Of a stretch of DNA of 24,203 nt, positions 14,215-22,047 are shown piece by piece (within the stretch, counting starts at the first letter, position 1; each line of letters opens with the position of its first letter). The notes below the pieces were generated by a model that worked only from the letters and a program-made list of their open reading frames with translations, was not told the DNA's origin and made no database searches. A program made the translations under genes and the position numbers. The stretch is taken from contig JACZKN010000039.1 in NCBI GenBank assembly GCA_014859985.1, positions 1-24,203 on the forward strand, in the 5' to 3' direction. Source of the stretch: Candidatus Krumholzibacteriia bacterium (GTDB taxonomy: Bacteria > Krumholzibacteriota > Krumholzibacteriia > LZORAL124-64-63).

Positions 14215-15609
14215 ATGGCAGACCCAACATTTCTGGCCGCGTTTGAAACACTAGCCGCTACCGTCAAGTTAGCACATATCGCTTGGCAGACATTTCGCGC
14301 GGATCACAAGACGGAGCCTGCGCCAGTACCAAGATCAGAGGAAGAGTTTAGGTTCGTTCGTCGACTGCAGCGCCAAAATCGTCGACATTTCGCCCTGCTC
14401 GCCTACTCCCTTCCGAGACACGCTGCGGGCCGCGCGCACTTCGTGAAGTCGCCGCTTCTTTGCCGCGACGATTGGATCCCGAAGGAGCCGGTACTACTTG
14501 GGAAGCCGGACGAAGAGCTTAATGACGACAGCAATCAGTTGGTCACGACAGGGCCTTACCGAGCCGCAGGACTTATACTAAATCGCCTCGGGGATAGCGA
14601 GCTATTTCTCAATGCATCGCGAGATCTACTTCCGAGAGCACCGAAAGGAACCGACGAATACCGGTCGCTGAGCGACGCGATCCGTGCTGTGGAGAAGCCC
14701 AATTCGGACCTATTTGTCTCGCGGCCAAGCTACGCCTTGTCAAAGGTATCGGGAAAGGCGCCATTTCGCCTACGATTTGAGAAGGCAGAGTACTTTGACT
14801 ACATTAACTGTGGTGAATTTCTGGCTTATGAAACCATTCGCGAGGCCGTTCGCGTACCGGAGTTTGGAAATTCCGATCATCAACAGTATCTGAAGGCATT
14901 CGACGAGAGACTCACCCTTCGCGAATCGGTGGGCGAGTGGAACGCGATATCTTTCCGCCCGTCGTTGGCTGGCGTAAATGTGCTTACGATCTTCGTCGAT
15001 CGCCAAGCTGGCGCTGCTACCTTCCCCATGATGCATCGCTCGAGAACAGGCTCGGCGGCCGGTACATTTCACGTCATACCAGCCGGGGAGTTTCAGCCAA
15101 CGACAAACTCTCCGGTGGCCTGGCGCAAGCACTGCACTCTATGGCAAACAGTGCTCCGCGAGTTCTCGGAGGAGCTGCTTCTTGATGATGAGGCCAAATC
15201 TGGTGGTCTCGATATGCGTGCACTTGCTGCCCGTGATCGGATGGCCCCGCTCCTTCAACTAATACGCGCGGGAGATTGGAAGACGTACTATCTTGGAATG
15301 GGGCTTGACCCACTGACCCTGAAACCGGAGCTATTACTCGTTTCGGTAATTGACCTTTGGCGATTTATAGATGCATTGAGCCCATTGCCACAGATGAAGC
15401 GATTGCCCGAACAGAACTCCGAGGGCGAGATTTGTGGTGGACCGCTCGGATGGGGCGAAGTCTTTAACTCCGCAAACCTGTCGCGGTATAGGGACGATCC
15501 TATTACGCTGCCGGCAGCTTCTGGCTGTATTGAGCTTCTACAAAGGCATCTTGCGCATTTCCCTGATTTGCACTCATCTCAAATAGTTGGTTTCCGCGAC
15601 TCGCAGTAG
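14215..15609 (+). CDS. Nudix-like protein with unrecognised N-terminal domain
   Basis: A 464-residue protein with ATG 5 nt after GGAGG (14205-14209). Residues about 270-330 contain a Nudix-like signature: HVIPAGEFQPTT (Gly291, Glu292) followed by LREFSEELLLDDE (315-326), where R-E-x-x-E-E is the metal-binding helix. The spacing is longer than the canonical Nudix box and the Gly after EE is replaced, so hydrolytic activity is uncertain. I recall the same arrangement (VPAG.FQP, then REY.EELLG) at the C-terminus of some actinobacterial regulators. The first 130 residues contain a hydrophobic-poor helical region and FRFVRRLQRQNRRHFALLAY, family unknown. Lower GC than the flanks. Likely partner of the HAD gene; together they may act on a nucleotide-type phosphate compound, which is inference. 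Confidence 0.6.
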   Translation: MADPTFLAAFETLAATVKLAHIAWQTFRADHKTEPAPVPRSEEEFRFVRRLQRQNRRHFALLAYSLPRHAAGRAHFVKSPLLCRDDWIPKEPVLLGKPDEELNDDSNQLVTTGPYRAAGLILNRLGDSELFLNASRDLLPRAPKGTDEYRSLSDAIRAVEKPNSDLFVSRPSYALSKVSGKAPFRLRFEKAEYFDYINCGEFLAYETIREAVRVPEFGNSDHQQYLKAFDERLTLRESVGEWNAISFRPSLAGVNVLTIFVDRQAGAATFPMMHRSRTGSAAGTFHVIPAGEFQPTTNSPVAWRKHCTLWQTVLREFSEELLLDDEAKSGGLDMRALAARDRMAPLLQLIRAGDWKTYYLGMGLDPLTLKPELLLVSVIDLWRFIDALSPLPQMKRLPEQNSEGEICGGPLGWGEVFNSANLSRYRDDPITLPAASGCIELLQRHLAHFPDLHSSQIVGFRDSQ

Positions 15610-15840
15610 GCTGCGTGTCGGACGGCCCCGTGATTCCGCGAAGCTGGCGGACTTCATCGAGGCTTTGGTGCGTGAGACCGTGATGGATTGACGGTTCATG
15701 CGTGCGTTAGCTGTCGTCGCGCTTTTGCCGAACACGGCGCCAATTCCAGCGCCAAGCGCAACTCCGATTCCCGACCCGAGCGTCAGGGCAATACCTACAT
15801 AGAGCTCCCTGGCTTGACCCTGACGGTTATTCACATCCAT
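15574..15840 (-). CDS. Short glycine-zipper membrane protein, probably altered C-terminus
   Basis: An 88-residue frame with ATG at 15840-15838, about 8 nt after GAGGGG on the minus strand and 54 nt downstream of the big glycosidase gene. Residues 1-45 (ELYVGIALTLGSGIGVALGAGIGAVFG) form a glycine-zipper helix seen in many short bacterial membrane proteins. From about residue 50 the frame runs antisense through the GNAT scrap at 15619-15691 and then into the 3' end of the Nudix-like gene (36-nt overlap). The original tail has therefore probably been replaced at an insertion or recombination junction. Function unknown. Confidence 0.5.
   Translation of the reverse strand: MDVNNRQGQARELYVGIALTLGSGIGVALGAGIGAVFGKSATTANARMNRQSITVSRTKASMKSASFAESRGRPTRSLLRVAETNYLR
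15619..15691 (+). pseudogene. Second GNAT gene scrap
   Basis: Sequence just after the Nudix-like stop matches an internal part of the GNAT gene at about 12586-12670: CGGACGGCC, then TCCGCG.AGCTGGCGGACTTCATCGAGGC. In frame it reads SAKLADFIEALVRETVMD and stops at 15689-15691, compared with SAELADFIEAF in the intact protein. It has the same orientation as the intact gene. The low-GC island thus lies between an intact GNAT gene and a GNAT fragment. Confidence 0.6.
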
Positions 15841-15894
15841 TGGCTCAGCCCCTCAAATTGTGCACGCTAGTCGTTGATGCGAATGCCGTACTCC

Positions 15895-18800
15895 TCAGTC
15901 CCGCCAGACGACCGTCGCCGGCACCTGCCGCAGCACCACCTCGCCGTCCGGTCCGGCAGCCACCTCGCGTCCGTCCACGCTGGCCCGCCCGCCGACCCCG
16001 GGCGGCCGCAGCACCAGGCCGCCGGGCGGGATCCGCACGCCGCTCCCGACCTCCATGACGACGCCGTCCGCCGTGCGCCGCAGCTCGTAGCCCAGCGGCC
16101 CCCACGGCGTCCGCAGCTTGTCGACGCCCAGCCCCGGCCCTTCCAGCCAGGCCTCCGGCACCCCGGCCGCCAGCACCAGCGCCGCAGGCTCGCCTTCCTC
16201 GTCCCGCCGCTCGTAGGCCAGCATGTCCAGCACCGAGCGCACGTAGTCCGACCCGACCCAGGTGTGGGGCATGTCGCCGATGAACCGCGCCGCGCGCTCG
16301 TCGCGGCCGACCACTTCGGCCCAGTGGCGCCAGCCGGCGGGCCGCCGGAACCCCATGAACCAGTCCAGCGCCTCCTGCGCCCGCCCGCGCCAGCCCAGGC
16401 GCACGAAGGCGCCCACGTTGCGCAGCTCGTAGGGCGTGAACGCGTCCCACGGCTCGCCGGCGCGGCGGGCGCTGAAGAACTCCCAGTAGCGGGTGAACGT
16501 CCGCTCGAGCGATCCTTCCGGCAGCAGCGACCCGGCCGCGGCCGGCGTCACGGCCATGGTGGTGGAGGTGGGGTCGAAGTCGCCCAGGTCCGCGCAGCCG
16601 GGCACGTAGTCGATGCCGTGGCGCGCCATGGCCGCCGCCACCGAGGCGCCCAGGTCGGTGGCGAAGCGGTCGCGCAGCCCGGCCAGGCGGTCGCGCTCTT
16701 CGGCCTGGCCGAGCTCGCCGGCCAGGAACACCGCGTCCCGGTAGCCGCGCAGGGCCCAGAAATCGTCCCAGTAGGAGTGCATGGGCTTGGCCGAGTAGCC
16801 CTCGTGGCTGATGGAAGGCGGCAGGATGCCGTAGAACTCGCGCTTGTCCGCGGCGCGGTACTCATCCGTCCGCCGCTCGGCCAGCAAGGTCTCGAGGTAG
16901 CCGATCCCCGCCACCACCCGCGGCCACATGGCGTCCAGCAGCGCGCGGTCGCCGGTGTAGCGGTAATACTCGGTGACCAGGTGGATGAACTCGCCGGTCG
17001 AGTCGTGCTCAGGCACCGGGTCGGCGCCGCGGTGGTCCACCACGCAGGGGATCTTGCCGTCCGCATACTGGTGCGGGGCGAACCACTCCAGGAATTCGCG
17101 CACGGCCTGTTCGCGGCCCAGCCGCAGCAGCGCCTCGCCCGTCAGGGCGCCGTCGCGGATCCACGAGCGGGCGTACGAGCGCGCCCCGGGCTGGATGGCC
17201 GGGCCGGCGCGGTTGACCAGGATGTACTGGAGCTGGGCGTACACGGTGGCCAGAGCCTCCTCGGCCGCGGGCGGGCCAAAGAGACCGACGCGCTGCAAAG
17301 CGCGCATCGAGGTGAGCTGGCCGGCGTGGATGACCGAATCCGCGGCCGCCGTCCCCGGCGAAAGGGGATCGACCCCATGCAACGGCACCAGCACGTCGAC
17401 CATGGTGCTGCTTCCCGCCGGCACGACCAGATCCCAGGCCAGCGCCGCCGACGCCGCGCCGAAGGGATCGTGGACCGCCTGCGCCCCAGGCAGCCGTCCG
17501 TGCTCGAGATGCTCGGCCACCACGTCGCCGCCCGCAAAGGTAACCGCGCCGAAACGGTCGGCAGGGGTGCGCACGACCACGCCCACCTCGCCGTCCACCA
17601 GCACCCGGTCGCCGTCGCGCGCGATGGCGTGCACCGGCGCCGTGCCCCCCGTCAGGTTCAGGAACTGGGACGGCGGGTTGACCTGGAAGGGCCGCAGGGC
17701 CACCGCCAGGGTCACCGCGGCGTCGGCGGCGCCCTCGTTCCCGAGCTTGTAGCGCACCAGCAGGGCCGAGGCCTGCGGTTCGCCCACCGCGAACACGAAC
17801 TGGTTCAGGTAGAGGCTGCCGGCCCGCCGCAGCACCTGGGGGTAGGGATGCAGGGGCGACCCCAGGGACACCTCGGTCCGCCCGTCGGCCCAAGTCAAGA
17901 GCTGCCCGTCCGTCCACAGGAACGGCTCCACCGAGAACCGGCGCGGCCCGGTCTCCAGGGCGCCGTCCTCCGCGAGCAGCCCCTCGCGGGTGTCGGCGTC
18001 GACCCCCGCGACGGTCCAGTAGACCTGCTCGTCCAGCATCCCCCGCGGGTACAGGCCGCGCCGCGCCTCCTGGGCGATGGCGCCGAAGAACGCCTCCCGC
18101 GTGGCCGACCACTCCCAGGGCGGGAACGCGAGCTCGGCCACCGCGGCGCCGGGCGGCAGCCGCAGCCGCAATCGGCGCGACTCGGATTCCGGCAGGTAGA
18201 GATAGTCGCGCCCGCCGTTGCCGCCGGTCACGGCCACCAGCTGGCGCCAGGCGCCGTCACCCTCGTCGACCTCTATGGTGTAGTCCGCCGCGGGCCCGTC
18301 CGGCGCCCAGTCGATGACCAGCCCGCCGTACTCCCGCGCCCGCCCGAAATCCACCGTCAGCACGGGCGCCGTGTCCCCCGCGGCCGCCGCCCACGCGGTG
18401 GCTGGGTCCCCGTCCAGCACCAGCCCGGCGTCCTTTACCGACGACGCTACCGCCACCGGCGCGGGCGGCGGACCGTCCGGCACCTCCCGCGGCACCAGCT
18501 CGAGGTCGTCGATCCAGACCGTGCCCTGGCCGCCGCTGCCCGCAGTGACCGCGAACTCGATGGCCGCGACCTGGCGCAGCTCGCCCCCGCCCTGGGGCCC
18601 CCAGGCGAACTCGATCTGCCGCTTGCGGGCGCTGAAGGTGGTCCAGTCGGCGGGCCAGGAGACGTCGCGCCACACCCGCCACCAGACGTTCTCGCCCGAG
18701 GCGTCGAGCAGTTTCAGTTCGAGGGTGTTGGCCGGCGCCTCGCCCCGCAGGCGGAAGCGGATGGTGTAGTCCTCCGGCAATGCGAGGTCCACGTCGCGCC

Positions 18801-19026
18801 GGGCGATGGCCCAGCCGCCGCCCGTGAACCGGAAGTCCAGGCGCAGGGCCCGGCCACGTTCGCCCTGGTCGGTGCCCAGGTCCATCACCACGCCGTCGGC
18901 CGGATGGGCCGTCCAGGCGGTGGCGTCCTCGCCGGCGTCGATCACCACCACCGCCGGCGGCGCGTCCTCCCGGCAGCCGGACAGGGCCAACAGCGTGGCG
19001 GCAACGACCAGCGCGCGCGTCCTCAT
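15895..19026 (-). CDS. Large surface lipoprotein with discoidin-like domain and (alpha/alpha)6 glycosidase-like domain
   Basis: 1043 residues. The ATG at 19026 is chosen because it gives a lipoprotein signal peptide (TLLALSGC, lipid Cys18) and overlaps the permease stop by 4 nt. Residues about 25-185 look like a carbohydrate-binding jelly roll (IDDLELVPREVP end block). About 190-310 resemble an F5/8-type (discoidin) module (LVLDGDPATAWAA, LTVDFG, ADYTIEVDEGDG). From about 310 to the end is a beta-sandwich plus helical-toroid arrangement of six-hairpin glycosidases: YARSWIRDGALTGEALLRLG (about 617-636), PEHDSTGEFIHLVTEYYRYTG (about 671) and YWDDFWALRGY (about 750). These conserved acids are candidate catalytic residues. 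I cannot place it in a numbered GH family. Last gene of the glucan operon; it probably attacks the polymer, its branches or cyclic forms at the cell surface. Confidence 0.7.
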   Translation of the reverse strand: MRTRALVVAATLLALSGCREDAPPAVVVIDAGEDATAWTAHPADGVVMDLGTDQGERGRALRLDFRFTGGGWAIARRDVDLALPEDYTIRFRLRGEAPANTLELKLLDASGENVWWRVWRDVSWPADWTTFSARKRQIEFAWGPQGGGELRQVAAIEFAVTAGSGGQGTVWIDDLELVPREVPDGPPPAPVAVASSVKDAGLVLDGDPATAWAAAAGDTAPVLTVDFGRAREYGGLVIDWAPDGPAADYTIEVDEGDGAWRQLVAVTGGNGGRDYLYLPESESRRLRLRLPPGAAVAELAFPPWEWSATREAFFGAIAQEARRGLYPRGMLDEQVYWTVAGVDADTREGLLAEDGALETGPRRFSVEPFLWTDGQLLTWADGRTEVSLGSPLHPYPQVLRRAGSLYLNQFVFAVGEPQASALLVRYKLGNEGAADAAVTLAVALRPFQVNPPSQFLNLTGGTAPVHAIARDGDRVLVDGEVGVVVRTPADRFGAVTFAGGDVVAEHLEHGRLPGAQAVHDPFGAASAALAWDLVVPAGSSTMVDVLVPLHGVDPLSPGTAAADSVIHAGQLTSMRALQRVGLFGPPAAEEALATVYAQLQYILVNRAGPAIQPGARSYARSWIRDGALTGEALLRLGREQAVREFLEWFAPHQYADGKIPCVVDHRGADPVPEHDSTGEFIHLVTEYYRYTGDRALLDAMWPRVVAGIGYLETLLAERRTDEYRAADKREFYGILPPSISHEGYSAKPMHSYWDDFWALRGYRDAVFLAGELGQAEERDRLAGLRDRFATDLGASVAAAMARHGIDYVPGCADLGDFDPTSTTMAVTPAAAGSLLPEGSLERTFTRYWEFFSARRAGEPWDAFTPYELRNVGAFVRLGWRGRAQEALDWFMGFRRPAGWRHWAEVVGRDERAARFIGDMPHTWVGSDYVRSVLDMLAYERRDEEGEPAALVLAAGVPEAWLEGPGLGVDKLRTPWGPLGYELRRTADGVVMEVGSGVRIPPGGLVLRPPGVGGRASVDGREVAAGPDGEVVLRQVPATVVWRD

Positions 19027-19844
19027 CCCTTCACTCCTCCGGCGGTGATCCCCTGGACGTAGCTGCGCTGGAAGACCAGGAACACCGCCAGGGCGGGCAG
19101 GATGGTCAGCAGCGAGCCGGCCATCATCAGCTCCGTGTCCTGGACGTGCTCGCCGGCGAGGCCGGCCAGGGCCACCGGCAGCGTGTAGAGGCTGCTGTCG
19201 GCCAGCACGATCAGCGGCCACATGAAGTCGTTCCAGGCGCTCAGGAAGGTGAAGGCGGCCAGGGTCACCAGGATGGGCTTGATGATGGGCACCGCCACCA
19301 GCCGGAACACCTGCAGCTCGCTGGCCCCGTCCACCCGCGCCGCGTCCAGCAGCTCGTCCGGCACGCTCAACGCGTACTGCCGCACCAGGAAGATGCCGAA
19401 GATGCTGGCCAGGTAGGGCACCAGCACGCCGCCGTAGGTGTTGACCAGGCCCAGCTCGCGCAAGAGCAGGAACAGCGGCAGCATCCCCACCTGGGCCGGC
19501 ACCACCAGGGCCGAGGCCAGGGCCCGGAACAGCCGCTCGTGCCCGGGAAACGGCAGCTTGGCGAAGGCGTAGCCGGCCAAGGAGACCACCACCACCGACA
19601 GGACCGTCGCCAGCACCGACACCACCGCGCTGTTGAGGAAGTTGCGCAACATGTCCAGCCGCGTGAACAGGGTCACGTAGTTGCCCAGGGTGGGCTCGGC
19701 GGGCAGCAGGGGCGGCGGCAGGGTGTTGGCCTCGCCCGGTTGCATGAACGAGGCGGCCGTCATCCAGGCCAACGGCATCAGGGTCAGCAGGGCCCCCGCG
19801 ATCAGGGCGGCGTTCACCGCCACGGCCTGCCAGCGGCGGCTCAC
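19023..19844 (-). CDS. ABC sugar transporter permease, MalG type
   Basis: A 273-residue inner-membrane protein starting at GTG, overlapping the upstream permease by 4 nt (GTGA). It has six hydrophobic segments and a typical MalG N-terminus with one helix, then FMQPGEANTLPPPLLPAEPTLGNYVTLF. The EAA loop that docks the ATPase is ELLDAARVDGASELQVFRLV at about residues 164-183, followed by AVPIIKPIL. Two further helices include FTFLSAWNDFMWPLIVL, a hallmark of carbohydrate uptake CUT1 permeases. It forms a heterodimer with the MalF-type neighbour. No ATPase gene is in the operon, so it probably uses a shared MsmK/UgpC-like ATPase encoded elsewhere. Confidence 0.92.
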   Translation of the reverse strand: MSRRWQAVAVNAALIAGALLTLMPLAWMTAASFMQPGEANTLPPPLLPAEPTLGNYVTLFTRLDMLRNFLNSAVVSVLATVLSVVVVSLAGYAFAKLPFPGHERLFRALASALVVPAQVGMLPLFLLLRELGLVNTYGGVLVPYLASIFGIFLVRQYALSVPDELLDAARVDGASELQVFRLVAVPIIKPILVTLAAFTFLSAWNDFMWPLIVLADSSLYTLPVALAGLAGEHVQDTELMMAGSLLTILPALAVFLVFQRSYVQGITAGGVKG

Positions 19845-20731
19845 GTTTCGCTCCGGCGCAGCCGCAGCTGCAGCAGCGTGAACACCAGGGTGATCACCAG
19901 CAGCAGCACCGCCACCGCCGACGACACCCCCATGCGCCACCAGCGGAATCCCTCCTCGTACATCAGCAGCACTAGGCTGCGGGTGGCCCCCAGCGGGCCG
20001 CCCTGGGTCATGACGTAGGGCTCGGCGAAGAGCTGGAAGAAGCCGATCATGGTGGTCACGCCCACGAACAGCGCCGTGGGCGCCAGCCCCGGCACCGTCA
20101 CGTGCCGGAAGCGCTGCCACGCGCCGGCGCCGTCGATGGCCGCGGCCTCGTAGCGCTCGGCGGGGATGGTCTGCAGGCCGGCCAGGAAGATCAGCATGTT
20201 GTAGCCGAAGTTCTTCCACACCGCGAGCAGGATGATCGCCGGCATGGCGAAGCGGGCGTCGCCCAGCCAGTCGATGGGACCGATCCCCACCAGCCCCAGC
20301 AGGTGGTTCAGCAGCCCGTACTTCGGGTGGTAGAGGTAGCGCCAGACGATGGCCACCGAGACCAGGGTGGTCACCACCGGCGCGAAGTAGACGGTGCGCA
20401 GGACGCCGCGCAGGCGCGCCGCCTTGTGGTCCAGCAGCATGGCCGCCCCCAGCGACACCAGCACCGACAGGGGCCCACCGATCACCACGAACTGCAGGGT
20501 GTTGGTCAGGGCGCGCCAGAAGCTGCCGTCCTGCAGCAGCTGGGCGTAGTTGGCCAGGCCCACGAAGCGCGCGGCGTCGAAGTCGGCCACCGCGTAGAGG
20601 TCGAAATCGGTCAGGCTCAGCAGGATGCCCCCGACCACGGGCAGCAGGAAGAAGACCCCCAGCAGCACCAGCGCCGGGGTCAAAAAGAGCCAGGCGGCGC
20701 GGGTCTTGGCCTGCTCGTAGCGGCTGCTCAC
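19841..20731 (-). CDS. ABC sugar transporter permease, MalF type
   Basis: A 296-residue CUT1 permease starting at GTG, overlapping the binding-protein stop by 4 nt. It lacks the extra periplasmic domain of enteric MalF, as do most oligosaccharide transporters. Helix 1 is WLFLTPALVLLGVFFLLPVV, followed by SLTDFDLY and FVGLANYAQLL, then four to five more helices. The EAA loop is YEAAAIDGAGAWQRFRHVTV at about 194-213. The end contains YVMTQGGPLGATRSLVLLMYE, another CUT1 hallmark. It imports the oligosaccharide delivered by the lipoprotein encoded just upstream. Confidence 0.92.
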   Translation of the reverse strand: MSSRYEQAKTRAAWLFLTPALVLLGVFFLLPVVGGILLSLTDFDLYAVADFDAARFVGLANYAQLLQDGSFWRALTNTLQFVVIGGPLSVLVSLGAAMLLDHKAARLRGVLRTVYFAPVVTTLVSVAIVWRYLYHPKYGLLNHLLGLVGIGPIDWLGDARFAMPAIILLAVWKNFGYNMLIFLAGLQTIPAERYEAAAIDGAGAWQRFRHVTVPGLAPTALFVGVTTMIGFFQLFAEPYVMTQGGPLGATRSLVLLMYEEGFRWWRMGVSSAVAVLLLVITLVFTLLQLRLRRSET

Positions 20732-22047
20732 GGCGTCTGCTCCTGCTGCCGGGCCAGCAGCCAGCGCCGCTTGGCGAGGATGCGCGCCACGTCGGCGTCC
20801 AGGTCGGCCAGGGCCCGGTCCACCGTGGAGGCGCCGCGGATGGCCTGCTCGCCCCTTACCCAGACCTGGTTGGCGATCTGCTCCCACTCGGGGATCTTCG
20901 GCGTGGCCACCACATATTCGAGCTGCCGCCGGAAGGCCGCCGCGTAGGGGTCGCCGCCCAGGGCCGGGTTGTCCCAGGCCGCGCGGTGGGCCGGCAGGTT
21001 GCCCGTCATCTCGAAGAAGCGCTGCTGCTGCGCCGGCCGGGCCAGGTACTCCACCAGCTGCCAGGCCGCGTCCCGGTGCTCGGAGGTGCCGAACACCACC
21101 AGGCTGGAGCCGCCGGCCAGGGACACGCCGGGCGCCCCGGGGTCGGCTGCCGCGCGGTCGTCCGGCGCCGGCAGCGGCGCGGTCCGCCAGCTGCCCTGCA
21201 GCTCCGGAGGCAGCCGCCGCCGGAACTCGCCGATGTTCCAGGGCCCGGTGATGTACATGGCGAAGGTCCCGCGCCCGAACTCCTGGTAGAGGTTCGCCAC
21301 CTCGTTGTTGCTCACCGGCGGCGCCAGGCCGTCCCGGAACAGGTCCACGTAGAAGGTGAAGGCGCGGTGGAACTCCGGCTGCGCGAAGGCGCCGGCCGTC
21401 TCATGCTCCGCCAGGAGCGGTGAGCCGGCCTGCAGGCCCAGGATCACCGGCTGCGCCCACTCGTTGACCGGCAGCAGGGTGCCGTAGCGGGGATCGGCCC
21501 CGCCGCGGGACAGCGCGGTCATGGCCGCGCGCCAGCTGTTCCAGGTAACGGGCGGCTCCGGGTAGCCGGCAGCAGCCAGCAGGTCGCTGCGGTAGAAGAG
21601 CACGCGGGTATCCACGTACCAGGGGATGCCGTACAGCACGCCGTCGATGACGTTGGTGTCCCAGATGCCGGCGAAGTGGTCCGCCGGATCGACCGTGGCC
21701 GACGCCGCGACCCGCCCGTCCAGGGGCTCCAGGGCCCGCAGCGCCGCGAACTCGGCCACCCAGGTGTTGCCCAGCTGGGCCAGGTCCGGCGTGGCCCGGC
21801 CCACGAACGCCGTCAGCAGCTTCTCGTGGGCCGCCGTCCAGGGGATCTGCTGCACGTCGACGAGGATGCCGGGGTGCTCGGCCTCGAAGCCGCGCACCAG
21901 CTCCTGCACCATCTCGCCCTCGCGGCCCATGGCCCAGAAGCGCAGCGTGGTCGCGTCCCGGCGGCCGCCGTCGCAGCCAGCGCAGGCCAGAACGAGCAGG
22001 GCGCCCGGCAGCAGCCGCCGGCCGGTCGACCGGGCCGCCCGCCTCAT
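20728..22047 (-). CDS. ABC sugar-binding lipoprotein (solute-binding protein family 1)
   Basis: A 439-residue protein; ATG at 22047 overlaps the GH144-type stop by 4 nt. Signal peptide LLPGALLVLACAGC, with lipid Cys at 22 or 25. The mature start TTLRFWAMGREGEMVQELVRGFEAEHPGI, then IPWYVDTRVLFYRSDLL and GTFAMYITGPWNIGEF, are typical of CUT1 family-1 binding proteins. GASTVDRALADLDADVARIL is the usual C-terminal helix. It captures oligosaccharides, here probably beta-1,2-gluco-oligosaccharides made by the glucanase encoded directly upstream, and hands them to the two permeases. The ligand is inferred only from the operon. Confidence 0.92.
   Translation of the reverse strand: MRRAARSTGRRLLPGALLVLACAGCDGGRRDATTLRFWAMGREGEMVQELVRGFEAEHPGILVDVQQIPWTAAHEKLLTAFVGRATPDLAQLGNTWVAEFAALRALEPLDGRVAASATVDPADHFAGIWDTNVIDGVLYGIPWYVDTRVLFYRSDLLAAAGYPEPPVTWNSWRAAMTALSRGGADPRYGTLLPVNEWAQPVILGLQAGSPLLAEHETAGAFAQPEFHRAFTFYVDLFRDGLAPPVSNNEVANLYQEFGRGTFAMYITGPWNIGEFRRRLPPELQGSWRTAPLPAPDDRAAADPGAPGVSLAGGSSLVVFGTSEHRDAAWQLVEYLARPAQQQRFFEMTGNLPAHRAAWDNPALGGDPYAAAFRRQLEYVVATPKIPEWEQIANQVWVRGEQAIRGASTVDRALADLDADVARILAKRRWLLARQQEQTP

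Noticed and set aside
15874..19062. Very long plus-strand open frame (over 1000 codons) opposite the large glycosidase gene
   Set aside because: Its translation is rich in Arg, His, Pro and Gly without any domain, while the opposite strand encodes a coherent lipoprotein with sugar-binding and glycosidase-like features. Long antisense frames are usual in such GC-rich DNA.
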